Of a stretch of 64,000 nt of DNA, positions 22,501 to 33,924 are shown in pieces. The notes beneath the pieces were generated by a model, which saw only the letters and a program-made list of their open reading frames with translations, made no database searches and was not told where the DNA came from. Position numbers and translations under genes: made by a program. Source of the DNA: Lonicera japonica (Eukaryota; Streptophyta; Magnoliopsida; Dipsacales; Caprifoliaceae). Numbering within the stretch: position 1 is the stretch's first letter; every line of letters begins with the position of its first letter. The DNA lies in NCBI GenBank assembly GCA_021464415.1, contig CM038469.1:62663650-62727649 (forward strand). The letters are read 5' to 3'.

Positions 22501-25421
22501 AATCTCTAGGTGCCCCAGATACTCTGTTTTGATTCACCAGCATGTTAAACTTTTGTTTCAGGGACAAGGATGGATATCACTGGCTCACTGGGAGAGTTGA
22601 TGATGTTATTAATGTTAGGTAATGTTAGGTATCTTATGAAGTTTGATTATTGATAACTGGTGAAGACCATGATGCTTCTACAAAGGAGACGTATCAGTAT
22701 TCAATGTTCTAAAATGACCTAGGCAGACCTAGAGCGCCTATTTGGTGCCTAGGTGGCTAGGCGCGGGATGGTCATGTTTTAAACTTTTTTAAAAGTTTAT
22801 ATATATATATATATACACTAGAATGCGAAAACTGTCATTAGGACCACTGTCCACAGCAAAATTCAAGCAAAGGTTCACATCAGTATGAAACTCTCAATTT
22901 ATTTCATGCGACGGTAAAAAGGCTGGTGAAAAAAGGGGAAAAAACTCAAGACAAGGACATTAGGTTGAGGAAAGAAGGTAGAATGGTGAGTTCATAATTA
23001 GCCAAATTGATTACTTTCCCTTCTCCTCCTGTTCTTCTTGTGGCAACGGGCTAAGGTTTGCTGTGAATTGGAGGAGTGAAAGATGGGTTGCTTAAGATGG
23101 CTTGATAGGTTTTCTTCTGTTTTCTAGAATGGTATTTGTAACCAAGAAAGAATAGCCAGCTATTTAAACAAAGAAAAAGAAAAAAACTTGGTCTATCCAC
23201 CTAGGCCTCTGCCCAGCTCACCTAGGCTCCCGTCCAGCCTGATTATGCAGCAGCTTAAATCCGCCTAATTCATTGACTGATTAATCAAACGCCTAGGCAC
23301 TAATTGGTGTGCCTGGGCGGCCGTCTTTTAGAACACTGTTTGTATTGTATACGTATCAATACTGATACTCTCTACCATGGGAAACCAACTAAGCCCCAAG
23401 GATAGCGTTAGTGGCATGGACTTTTACTCAACCTAGAGGCCAAGAGCTTGAATCCTTTTAGGCCCATCTCCAATTTTGTGACCTGGTGCACGCGGATTGG
23501 AAGGTGTATAATAGCCTTGGGGATTAACAAAGTGCTCTGCATGGATACCACGAGTTATCTGGAAAAAGAAAACTACAGAATATCAACCATCACGTATATT
23601 TTGAATAGTCAGTTTCATGCATGCCCTAAAAAATGATACCCCATACAAAAAGGAATAAAGAATAGATTTGTTTATCCTCTAATTTCCCACACATATGTTT
23701 GACGAACTTGCAAATTTTGGCATACGTTAGCTGGAAATAGTTTATGAAGATCTCTTTGATTGTGATTCTTATTTTATTAGTGTATTAATTTCCTAAGCTT
23801 TGCAGTGGACACCGTATCGGCACAGCAGAAGTGGAATCTGCTTTGGTTTCTCATCCCCAGTGTGCTGAAGCTGCTGTTGTCGGTGTTGAGCACGAGGTAA
23901 CTTTTGTGTATTAAGAGTGTTGCATGAAAAACAGTGAGAAAAGCATATTCAACATGTGTACTGGTGAAAGTATTATATGAATTTTGTATTATATGTTGTT
24001 TAGGTTAAAGGGCAGGGGATATATGCATTTGTTACTCTGGTGGAGGGTGTTCCATACAGTGATGAGCTCCAGAAAAGCCTTGTTCTTGCTGTGAGAAACC
24101 AGGTGCATTTCATTTTCCATGGAGTTTTTAAATTTGTGATATAATCCTTATTGCTGGAATGTAAATTAAACTACCATTGGGCTCTGTCTTTTTGTCCCGA
24201 CTCTCCAAGGGATACTGCTTCTAAAATGACAGTCCATAACGCCTCCTCTAGATGTTATGCACTGTTTAGATATAGCATCTTCTTGCATTAGAGATGCATT
24301 GGTTTGGCTGCAAAGCTAAACCCTTTGAGCCATTTCCTGCATTGTGGTTCCCCTTTCTTGAAAGTTGAATGAATTAAATTTATAACAGGGTATTATTCAT
24401 GCATAATATAACTTCAACAAGACTAAGAAACCTCCAACTTTTTTCTGCTTTCGTAAGGTAAATTTAACTCGGTTTCAATAAGATCGATTTAAGATGCCTT
24501 TCCTTGCCAAATATTAAATGCGAGTCTCAGAAAAGCAATAGAAGAATTTTTGGTGATAGATGCAGCTCTGTGGTAAAAGTGTGGAATCATAGTATATTTT
24601 TAGTTGGGCTATGGGCTAGAGCATTGAATGTTTTCAGTACTGTTGACCGTTTCTTGTTTTCACTGGACTGTCATAGCCTTTTTGTCTTGACTGTTGTTAT
24701 TTTGCAATGGGTTTAGTAGCATTTGATGAACTGTAGGCATAGGGTACAATTCCAGTGGAAATCTCATTCACTGGCTTATACTTGCTCTGATTATATAATC
24801 TTTTTGAGTTTGAAATAAAATTTTCGTTTCTTATCAAAAAAAGAAAAAAAAGCAATGATAGTGACTATACACTGAGCAAATGATATGAACAACATTCTTA
24901 TAATCGAAGACTAGACCTATTATGAAAGCAATTTGGCTTTGGCAAAGCACAGGACTGCTGCAAAACATATTGTCATACTGTCATATGCTCTCAGAGTCAT
25001 GCATTTCTCTGGCAATAATCATATTTGATCTTGCAATAGAGCCACCCTCATGAAAAATCTTCTTATAGACCAATGCAGAAGTATAAAAGTGATTGAAGAC
25101 AAACATAACATTGCTATTTGATGGACATAAAATATATATATATATACACACGCACACGCACGTAGATATTCAGTGGTTATTTTCCTTGGAACTGAGATAT
25201 GAAGTTTGGTAAGCAACATATATAATGGTTTGCAGATTGGAGCATTTGCGGCTCCTGACAAAATCCATTGGGCACCCAGTCTACCAAAGACAAGAAGTGG
25301 AAAGATAATGAGGAGGATTCTCAGGAAAATTGCTTCTAGGCAGTTAGATGAGCTCGGCGACACAAGCACTCTAGCTGACCCAAATGTTGTTGATCAGCTT
25401 ATTTCACTCTACGATTCCTAA
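13550..25421 (+). CDS. ACS: Acetyl-CoA synthetase (AMP-forming), probably plastidial
   Basis: Eighteen exons join in frame to 796 residues: 13550-14035, 14513-14656, 14795-14950, 15061-15183, 15274-15442, 15913-15995, 19618-19719, 19802-19890, 19998-20088, 21103-21216, 21720-21796, 21880-21958, 22055-22123, 22232-22407, 22562-22618, 23806-23896, 24004-24102, 25236-25421. The enzyme joins acetate to CoA with ATP, via acetyl-AMP, supplying acetyl-CoA. The adenylate-forming P-loop [11 protein letters not shown] is at 412-422. WWQTETGG follows in exon 12, and TGRVDDVIN plus [11 protein letters not shown] mark the hinge and C-terminal domain. Catalytic Lys758 lies in [11 protein letters not shown]. 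The N-terminus is longer than I expect for plant ACS and includes Asn-Tyr and Ala-Lys low-complexity runs; it could be a transit peptide. A later Met (in [10 protein letters not shown]) is an alternative start. The exon 10 donor is GC, not GT. Intron 6 (3.6 kb) and introns 15 and 17 hold repeats. Confidence 0.95.
15996..19617. other. ACS intron 6, 3.6 kb
   Basis: The largest ACS intron separates the exon ending GRDIWWQ-like sequence from the P-loop exon. I see no exon or ORF of coding quality inside. It contains a foldback element at about 18433-18826 and otherwise unclassified, mildly repetitive DNA, with a GGGGCCCACTGATGGAGCC segment near 18190. Confidence 0.55.
18433..18826. mobile_element. 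Putative foldback/MITE rich in GGAGAG motifs
   Basis: TTGGGAGTTT near 18440 faces its inverse AAACTCCCAA near 18818. Between them the plus strand is purine-rich (GGAGAGAAAGGGAGAGAG) on the left and pyrimidine-rich (CTCTCCTTTTCTCTTCCCTCC) on the right, so the arms can pair imperfectly over ~150 bp. The pattern fits a MITE with long degenerate inverted arms. I could not identify a target duplication. Confidence 0.4.
22702..23338. mobile_element. Non-autonomous hAT-type element, 637 bp, in ACS intron 15
   Basis: The left end is CAATGTTCTAAAATGACCT and the right end inverted is CAGTGTTCTAAAAGACGGCC; both continue into CCTAGGC-rich subterminal repeats. Flanking octamers are TCAGTATT (22694-22701) and TTTGTATT (23339-23346), matching at 6 of 8, the target length for hAT transposons. 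No transposase remains. The CTAGGC-rich subterminal repeats may be transposase binding sites (inference). Confidence 0.6.
24520..24851 (+). mobile_element. 5'-truncated LINE tail in ACS intron 17
   Basis: The 3' end, AAATAAAATTTTCGTTTC followed by TTATC and an A-rich tail (24835-24851), has the same pattern as the LINE tails in the importin introns (AATAAAA...GTTTCTTATC/GACC-A(n)). Upstream sequence has no intact frame. The 5' limit is a guess. Confidence 0.4.
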
Positions 25422-25700
25422 AATTTAGAATGTCTCTTTTTTTTTTTAGTCCATTCTGAGAAGTTGCCCAGCAATACATACCATGATGAGTTAGCTAATT
25501 CAATTCCCAACTTTCACTTAAGAGCAAGAGAAATACAAAAACTATAGGTTTGCAGGTGAACGGAAGATTAAATGAATAAATGGCATGTGTTCCAAAACTT
25601 TCAGTTTCCACTTTGAAACTTTCACTGAATATTTATGTATCCATGCATGTAACATGTATTATTGTTATTATTGGTATGCTGTTTACATAATAAAGCATAT
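25422..25700 (+). terminator. ACS 3' UTR with candidate polyadenylation signals
   Basis: The stop codon at 25419-25421 is followed by AATAAA at 25575-25580 and again at 25689-25694. Either would give a 3' UTR of ordinary plant length. The choice cannot be made without transcript data. Confidence 0.4.
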
Positions 25701-25823
25701 GTTAATTTTGTCATGTTGGAATTGGTACATTTTGCATACCAAGTATTTAACCGGCAGCAAGCTCCGTTTAATACACATGTAATTTCATCTAAACATGGTT
25801 TCTTGATTGATCGATTTCTTCTT

Positions 25824-25854
<31 letters not shown>

Positions 25855-26143
25855 GCATATATTCATGATCTATGAATTTACTATTTGGAGCCTATGTGTT
25901 GCTTTCTTGGGGTACGAAGTAATCCCTTTTTTATAACGTAATTTTGCAATTCAACTAGATATTATCATGTCTTGTGTCTTGTACACTGTAATCCAATCCA
26001 TCTTAGCACATTTATCAGGTGATCTTAGATATCAGCCATCCCAGCTCACCGCTGCATTCTGTTCAATTTTGAAGATAGAAGTTACAATAAGCTACAAGAT
26101 GGTCTACCCTTGTTTGCCTTATATTTCTAGTTTTAACTATGAG

Positions 26144-26757
26144 CAGTGTTTTAAAAGGCTTTCGCGTTTACGCATCGATGCTCGCCTCAGGACACTTTTT
26201 CTAAAAACAAACTAAAGCTCATTAATAAGTACGTGATATACAAAAGGCTTATGCCTCTTTACGCTTTACTATTCCTTTTTGTACGCTTTGTACGCTTTTT
26301 GCGCATTTTACACCTTTTGGATACTTTTTTGCATTTTGGCTCTTTGATGCAACTTTTACATGTATATGTAGCTTTTTGTCTGTAAATTCATATTGGTTGC
26401 TGCTATATAGATATAAATTGATGATTATACTAATTCCCGCTATATGTATGAAACCTCAACTTAAAATTTCAACTTTTTGTTGTTATATGCACTCTTATTG
26501 CCATTAAAAAATATAAGCAAGAAAGATAAGACAAAGTCCTTAGATTTAATTATTTATCTATTTGCTTATTTGAATTTTATTTGATACTTCAAAAGATGAT
26601 TATGTGATTGTTATTTTTAGTGTTAGACGTGTCTTTTAATTATTTATTGTTTTTTTTTTTAAATTTAAATATGTAATGCACGAACGGTTTGCGCATTAGC
26701 GCCTTACCTTTTGACAAGAAAACGCCTTGACTTGCGCTCTTGCCTTTTAAAACATTG
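26144..26757. mobile_element. Non-autonomous hAT-type element, 614 bp
   Basis: The left end CAGTGTTTTAAAAGGC mirrors the right end GCCTTTTAAAACATTG. The flanking octamers ACTATGAG (26136-26143) and AGTATGAG (26758-26765) match at 7 of 8. Subterminal sequence is rich in GCGC/ACGCTTT motifs on both sides. There is no coding capacity. The end sequence resembles the element at 22702-23338, so the two may belong to related hAT groups. Confidence 0.7.
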
Positions 26758-26934
26758 AGTATGAGACTTTCACACCTCCTTAATTTGTTTCTGATTGTGC
26801 CTTGGGGCTTTTCTTGATAAACAAATGAAGGACGAGAAAGAAGAGGATAGAAACTTGAATGAATACGCAAAATTGAGAAGCCGCAGTAATTGGTGCGGTG
26901 AGTTTACAAGTTTTGGTTAATTTATGACAAAATT

Positions 26935-27600
26935 TTTAAAGATAAATTTTTTGAAATATTAAAAAATGGAGTTTGTTTGAAAAAAATTTCTGCAAATGAA
27001 TTAGGGAATAATATTTTTGTAAATTAAGGACTTATATTTGACTAAATTTTAAAAGGAGTGCAAAGTTAAGTTTATTTTGTGGTAGATTTTTAAATTGTAT
27101 TTTTTTATAGAATCGTGCAAAATTGAGTTTGCACACATCATATTTTTTAGCATATTATTATAAATAAGTGTTTAGTTGACAATGCTTTAGAATAATTTCA
27201 ACAAATTACATATTTAAAACTCATTTATTAATAAAATATACATGATAATTTTTTCGAAGTTATGCAAAGTTAAATTGGTACTCTTTATTTTCTAAAACAT
27301 TATTATGTATTTGGGTTTATTTGACAGTGTTTTAAAGTTTTATGAGTGAAATACAAGAATATACTTGTTAAAAATATAAACACATCATGCAAAACAAATT
27401 TATATTAAATATTTTGAATTATAAAGTTAAGTTTGAAGAAAATTCAATTTTGGTCAAATCTCTAATTTTAAAACACAATTAATAAATAGGCCCTTATTTT
27501 AAAAAAAATAATAAAAACTAGGCCCTTATTTTCAAAAAATATTATTCGCTAAATTTTTTGCGAAAAACATTATCACATAAAACTTTTTACCCCATTTCCA
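26935..27600 (-). repeat. AT-rich dispersed repeat, copy B (inverted relative to copy A)
   Basis: Reverse-complementing this stretch gives a collinear match to 1676-2275, including the GCATGATGTGTTT segment (near 27395), the GTCAAATAAACCCAAATACA segment (near 27320) and the CACTTATTTATAATAATATG segment (near 27165). Copy B is somewhat longer. Both have similar AATAATATTTTT sequences in inverted orientation near their ends. It is probably a non-autonomous DNA transposon family. Confidence 0.55.
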
Positions 27601-27839
27601 GTAAAATTTTAAAGTGGGATGAAAAAAATTAATTATGTTGGTCCATTTAAATTATGCTTTATATTTTTTTTATTTTTTTTGGAATTTTTTTTAATTGAAA
27701 TTATGGTATAAGAAATTCTATATAATTTTTTTGGTACCAATATTATATTGGTTTAGTATTTCGCAACATATATGTTTTGCTGAAGAACGTGAATGTTGAT
27801 GAGAAATTTTTTTTTCTTTGATTTGAGGGTTCATGTTTG

Positions 27840-28560
27840 TGGGGGCATAATTTTAATATTATCTTGTGAGGGTCGAATGGGCAAAACAAGGCCCATATAT
27901 CGGGAAGAATAGAATGGGTTATGAATAAGACCCAACAATATGAAGGGCATTGCAGGGTATGTGCCGAATAAATAATAATAGCACACTGAGTAAAGGGTAG
28001 TCAAGCGCCGAGTAAGAAATAATCAAGTTAAGGTTTCGAGCATACAGATGGAGAGAAATGTCGATATGGGCATTCTAACAAATATGATAGTGACACCTGT
28101 GATAACATAGCATGATAAGTGTTCACTACAAAAACGAATAATGAGGCGACACGTGTAAAGTGTTAAAAGTTAGTTATAACAAATATGCTTCCCTTACATG
28201 GAAGGAACATGTTGAGATCACAAGAATCACGAGCTATACCCTTTATAGTCATTTTACTTATGACCTAATTAAACTTGGGGATTATGAAAGATACTTATAA
28301 ATAGGAGATGAAAGCTTTATAGTAAGGGGATGAGTATTCTCTCTCTAAAAAAGCCACGAGAGCTTGAGGAATAAATCAATAAAAACCTTTGTTTTTATAA
28401 CTGTAGATTGATTCAATTGCTATCTCTTACTAGTTTGGGCCAGATCTACTCTGGTTCGATTCGATACACAAACACACCACCTACAATATTCACGGAGTGT
28501 TCGGGCCAACTTTTACGCACATCGATTAATCTCCGTTTATGCAGGGTGCTAACTTTTGAC
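27840..28560 (+). mobile_element. Possible solo LTR or LTR fragment
   Basis: The stretch has an LTR-like promoter and terminator layout: TATAAATAGGAGATG near 28296, then a CTCTCTCT leader, then AATAAATCAATAAA near 28370. It ends in CACGGAGTGTTCGGGCC-like sequence near 28490. No polyprotein is adjacent and I could not define matching ends or a target duplication. Confidence 0.3.
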
Positions 28561-28619
28561 CACTCAAAGATTTTGTACTTGAAAGTATTCGCCTCTAAAG
28601 TTAATAACCTATATGAGAC

Positions 28620-28935
28620 TCTACTATTAAATTCTCCAAATTGGCCCTCAACCTTCCTTTTGCAGCAAGTTTGCCCTCATAAATTCAATGGTAACAGGTT
28701 TAGACCTTTAACTTTAACTATATTCAGTTTGACTGTTCAATTTTAATAGTTTCTATTTGGCCCTTCAAATTTATGTATTCCAAGATGGCCCTCAAACTTA
28801 AGTTATTTCCATCCAACCATCTAATTTTTAGTGCTCCAGTTTAGTCCACAAGCTTTGTTTTATTTCAATTTGGCCCTCTATTTCTACAAGACCCTCAAAC
28901 TTTGTTTTTAACAATTTGGCCCTTGTCAGTCTTGA
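28620..28935. repeat. Degenerate TTGGCCCTCAAACTT repeat tract
   Basis: Variants of TTGGCCCTCAAMCTT recur about every 30-60 bp (near 28638, 28670, 28756, 28780, 28870, 28895 and 28915). This pattern is common in subterminal or decayed repeat DNA of plants. No gene is visible. Confidence 0.45.
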
Positions 28936-29730
28936 AGTGATTGTTCAACTCTTGGAGAAATATAATATACCCAACATGAGAGGACTTGTCGGTATAATAA
29001 GGATTTAGTTATTATTGTGTTTTTCTCATTTTAATAGGTATTTTGGATTATCAAAATTATGGTTGGACCCAAAATTTTAAATGAGAAGAGGCCAAATTTT
29101 ATTTAGAGGGGGACAAATTTTATTTTTTTCCTAAAGTTACTAAAAACAATAACATCTTAAATTCAATACTTGATCATTTAGAAACCAAATCTTAGTATCA
29201 AATGCAACAGTTGCTAGATATAGAATTTGAACGTGATTCATAAAAAGTATGGTTTTAACCTTAACCAGCAAACTAATTTACCTTAGTGTTAAAATATCTC
29301 CTCAAATTATAAATTATAGTAGCACACATCACATGTGCAAATAAATTAATATCAAAAATAATTTCGAAAAAAAAAATTCGATTTTTCAGGGGGTACAACC
29401 CACATGGATCCAACCCTAATTGAAGGGGTATCAGGTTTATTTTATTTTAATTTGTTTCCCCTTGCTAGCTTTATTTCATATAAAAAAAAAATATAACATT
29501 AAATTTACTTGAATGTGTGAAGAATCTACTTGAATGTGTGTATATTAAATTTATCATACATTATGGGAATGGGAATAATAGAAATGAAACAACAATGTTT
29601 TAAGTAGACAAGTAAAGGAGTCTCCAGACTGCGAGCAAATAATCTTTTTACGGATGGAGATTTCACTTTAACATTCATTACACGCGCAGTCTCACAAGCG
29701 GATATAACTTATAAAACATAATCATCAGGA

Positions 29731-32452
29731 TCAGGAGCATAGAGCCTTCTCCAATTGTTCCTGCAACTCCCCGCTCTTGTATGCCTCTGCAAAAATAACA
29801 AAATCATTTCAACTTGGAACACTTCCATCCAATGCAAATCCCCCTCTTTTGACATAATGACCAAGGCACAAAACTTCAACAAAAGAGGTCCAAAAAAGCA
29901 ACAATTTAAAGACAAAGGAAAAACATGCAACGTTTTTACAGTACAATTTGGATGCTTGAGATACCGTACGTATATCATAAAAAATTTCTACAAAAAAAAA
30001 TGGAGGACAACATCTACTAATAGAAAGTGAAGATAATATCACACAACACTCTATTTATTTTCCATTTTCTCCCACAAATCAGTTGCTTGAGATAATATAA
30101 GTAAATAAGTATATCAAAGGAAAAAAGAATAAATTGATTGAAGATGTTATGGTATCAGCAATATTGATAATATAGCAAAATGGTGCAGGCAACTATAATA
30201 ATTAAAGATACAAAAGTGCAGGCATTGTTCAATCTGCTTGACGGGTCAAAAATACTTCACTTGTCCCTGCCAAGTTTCATTGTTTTTAACCTTACTTTTG
30301 TCTTGAAATTCATAGTGGGTAGTGATAGACTGGTAGTTACGAACAAGAATACCGACTCATTATCAGCTTATGACAGCAAATGATGACAACATATAACACA
30401 AAAAGGCAAATGCAGAAAAAAAACTTAAAATTCTTTAGAACAAAATTTTTCTTGTGGTGAGAAAGAATAAGAAAATAGTTGACGACATTAAAAAAGAGGA
30501 GGAGAGATATTAACTAACCTACAGTAATGTCACAACCTCCAAAGAACTCCCCGTCAATGTAAAGTTGAGGAAATGTTGGCCAGCTGGAATATTCCTTCAA
30601 TCCCTGACGCAAAATCTCATTTTCTAGAATGTTTATTGTTTCAAAGGGTACAGCCAAGGACTTCAAGATCTGAACACAAGTGTTCGAAAACCCACATTGT
30701 GGGAAGTCCTTGGTCCCCTTCATGAAAAGAACAACCTTCTGTGATGTAACCACTTTATCCAAAGTGGTCTTCAGCTCAGGAGTTAATGCTGCATATCAAC
30801 ATATGAATCATTAATCTTATTACAACGCATGGTAGTAAGGAATAAGAATAATATAAAGGGTAAAATAAATGGGAAGGGCGTCTAGAAAAACAATCACATT
30901 CATCTCCATCAATACTTCAGAAGTTAAATGAGATATACAGGCCTATATAGGCCTGAAATATTTTATGTAACGACCTGACCTCCTCCCTAACTAGATATTG
31001 TCCGCTTTGGCACTCGGGCACCTGCTCGGGACAACCCCCAACCAGCCAGGCCCCTCCACAGCTCATCAGTTTTGTCCTTGGAAGGTGCACAACCAATCCC
31101 CAAACGTGTCTTACCAGTAAATACCACAGGTCATGTACATATAACACTTCAAGTTTCCTCCTCCTTCCATGTGGGATCTTACATTTCAAGTTTTTAACAC
31201 CATGTCTGTTTGGTTGGCTTATCTTAGCACTACAAACCTTGGAAACAATTAACCCACATTCGAGTCATCTCAACTACAAATAGATGAGACACATGTACCT
31301 CTTGAATTCAATTTTTCCTCAAATAGAATAAATTCTATTGATAATAAGTATAATATACAAAGACATTGATAGAAGATAGAAGATAGAACAAGACCCCCAA
31401 TGAAAGATACCAGCATCAAAATTGCATGATAATAAGAAATAAAAAATGAACAGAAATTACTTGAACTCTACAACAGGGCAACAGAAACTACTTGGAATGA
31501 TCATGTAATATACTTTCAACCCTAGCTTGATTTAATAGATGTACTTGCTCGCGGTCCTGGTGACCTCTGGAAGGCCAAGGTCACATAAGAATCTTAAAGC
31601 AATTTTTGAGGCCTCTCCAATATGTTATGATCCTCCCATGAATTAAGGGCACTTCACAAATAGTGTGAAGAACGTTGGATTGTTCTCAAGTTGTAACATA
31701 AAATAACTAAGTTTTGTCCGGCCATGTCATAAAACAAACCCCTCTACAATCACAAATACAACATGTGATGTCCTTAGGAGAATTGTAGGGTATTAAGGGT
31801 ATCACCATCATTAATATTCATTCAAAATATGGTTAACTAGGATGTCTGCATCAGATATCCATGGTCCAGTCTCTAGATGTGTGATGCCAATTCCCCGCCC
31901 AAATGAACTTACAACATTTCCCGCTTTGGCAATCTTTATCACCCATTTTACTGTTTATTAATCAAACTCCTTTGCACCACAGTAATTAGTATCCATTTCC
32001 CGAGCATTGTTACATAAGATTTTCCTTTTTTTGGTGGTAGGTATTGGGCTCTCAAAAATAACTTCTTCCTTTCTAAAACTCTTTGGGGATGGCGTGGAAT
32101 GCAGATTCCTTTTTTTCTTTCTACTAATTCAAACTATAATGGGTTCTCAATGAAAAATCCCCTTTATTGACTCAAACAAACAAAAAAACAAAACAACTCA
32201 TCCGTAATTCAGAAATAAATGACCATCTACAACTAGGATTAATTAGGAAGCGATGAATCACGGCAGAAAGAAAACAGATAAAAGAGAAAAGAAATTCGTA
32301 GGTAGGTAGGTTAGGGTTTGTTTACCAGAGAAGCATCGAAAGGAGGAGGAGGAGCCAATCCTTCTGTTTGTCGGGATGAATCCGAATCCGGATCTGGTTA
32401 TAGTAGTAGTAATATCACTTCCACTACCACTACCACCATCACCAACAATCAT
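29731..32452 (-). CDS. GRXS14: Monothiol CGFS glutaredoxin, plastid type
   Basis: Three exons on the minus strand, 32452-32326, 30788-30519 and 29786-29731, join in frame to 150 residues. CGFS glutaredoxins bind and transfer [2Fe-2S] clusters with glutathione; the GRXS14 class acts in the chloroplast stroma. The single active-site Cys is Cys74 in FPQCGFSN. WPTFPQLYIDGEFFGG, carrying the TVP-like WPTFP and the GG turn, forms the glutathione pocket. The helix preceding ELQEQLEKALCS closes the fold. Residues 1-43 are Ser/Thr/Gly-rich and would be the transit peptide. The ATG at 32452 is the only one in frame after a TAG stop about 90 bp upstream. A longer ORF in another frame overlaps this start. 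Intron 1 (30789-32325) holds a solo-LTR-like element. Confidence 0.92.
30966..31183. mobile_element. Solo LTR or TRIM-like element in GRXS14 intron 1
   Basis: The 218-bp unit begins TGTAACGACCTGACC and ends GGGATCTTACA, so its ends are TG...CA with inverted TGTAA/TTACA. Flanking pentamers TTTTA and TTTCA match at 4 of 5. The internal TATTGTCCGCTTTGG and the terminal CCATGTGGGATCTTACA belong to a short-LTR repeat type widespread in plant genomes (recalled, not searched). It carries no genes. Confidence 0.5.
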
Positions 32453-32640
32453 CAATCGGCGGCCAAGAAAGAAACTTGACCTTGGACTTGGACAGCGTAG
32501 TACAGAAGCAGAAGCAACAATACTACTACTATATGACTAGTACTAATAAGGAGTACGTCGGAGGAGAAGGAGAAGGGAGTCTCCTTGTTCAGCCCAAACG
32601 GCCGTTGTACCGCCGCTGCCGCCGTGGTAACACAAGACAT
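32452..32640 (-). other. 62-codon ORF overlapping the GRXS14 start (TGATG)
   Basis: An ATG at 32640 opens a frame that ends at TGA 32454-32452; this stop shares its A with the GRXS14 start codon (TGATG). The product begins MSCVTTAAAAVQRPF and later has a run of Val and Leu encoded by a GTA/TTG/CTG tract. It could be a translated upstream ORF. Alternatively it may be the original N-terminus, now out of frame through an indel in the GTAGTAGTA tract: the other frame reads SPRSSFFLGRR just before the start, which looks like transit peptide. The two cannot be told apart here. Confidence 0.4.
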
Positions 32641-33807
32641 GTCCGAACTTTTCCGTCACTCTGTTTTCGACTCTACTACTTTGCCCAACACTAATTTTCC
32701 TTTTTTTCAAGGGATTAGATTTCTCGTCATTTTCCCAAACTCAAAACATGTGGCAATGCGGGCCGTGCGCATCATTTTTTATGCCTAAAACAAGCAGATG
32801 TGGACTTTCTTTTTCTTTTTTTTCCTTCTCTTTTATCCTTTATCTAAATTAATAATAAATTCATCTCCCTCGTTAATTTAAATTTTATATTTTTTTATGG
32901 TGCAAATGTATTGTATTTGAGCCAATAATTCTTAATAAATTTTAATTTAAATTAAACCTATGTAGCTTACTATTCAACATCCGCACGAACATCTACTTTT
33001 TGTCCACACATCGTGTTTATGGTTGATATTGACAAAAAATAGATGGAAGGATGACATTGTATAACTTCTGCGGATCTTACTGTAATCGATTTGTTTGAAA
33101 ATATGCGTACCCATATTTTTCCACCACGACGTGCATTTCGAATGAACATCTTTGAGTAAGGAATCCCCATTTGAATGATTCACGGTCAATATCATTATTC
33201 ATACTGAAACTTACAAAGTCTTCCTTTTGAAGATCCAAGAAATTCCAAGCTGATACTAACAAAAATTTAAACATCAGGATTAAAGTTGTAACGTACCCAA
33301 ACTTCGAGGTCATTTGTTTATTTTAGATCTACGTTAGCTAGCCAAGTAAGCTTCTGTTAAGAATTTTCAAGTGAAAAGAATAGAAAGTTGGCATTGCATA
33401 ATTAAACATATTTCAAAGATGACATTGTTAAAATTAAAATATCAAGATTAAAATTACAACGAACCCTAAATTTCAAGGTCAAATTTGTCGGTTGTCCTTA
33501 AATCGCTTAATTGCTCAACTTGGCCTTTAACTCCTTATTCAAAGCTCTACTTGAATTACTCGCTTTGTACTAAAACGGCTTGCATGACTCTAATTAATTT
33601 CAATGTTAGCCTCTTTTGTGATTCTCCACAATTCAATGAAAGGATTTCGAAATTTTAGATGTTTAAGGTGATGAAAATTTAATTTAGAGTAGAATTGATA
33701 TAAACCCTTAACCACTAGATTTCTATCGTAGAAACACGTGCCTCTCTTTAAAGCGTGTATAATAGGCATGGTAAAAATGCGGCCTTTGAAATAGATTTTG
33801 ATTCAAA
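32641..33807. other. Intergenic DNA, no gene seen
   Basis: The region lies upstream of the glutaredoxin gene, so it should contain its promoter and 5' UTR near 32640-32800. I see no clear TATA box. The remainder is AT-rich without supported features. Confidence 0.4.
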
Positions 33808-33902
33808 ATAATTCTTGGCCAGCGGCAGCCATGAACCGCGAGCAGGAATTAATCGAGGTGCGCGAAAGCTGGTCCAGACATCTCGTGGAGAACATAAAAA
33901 AA
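33808..33902 (+). mobile_element. 5'-truncated SINE, family 2, with long target duplication
   Basis: GAAATAGATTTTGATTCAAA (from 33788) recurs just after the A tail as GAAATAGATTCTGAATCAAA (from 33905), a ~20-bp target duplication with two differences. The body, AATTAATCGAGGTGCGCG...CTGGTCCAGACATCTCGTGG, ends in an A-rich tail and matches the 3' part of the element at 10105-10335. Confidence 0.7.
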
Positions 33903-33924
33903 AAGAAATAGATTCTGAATCAAA

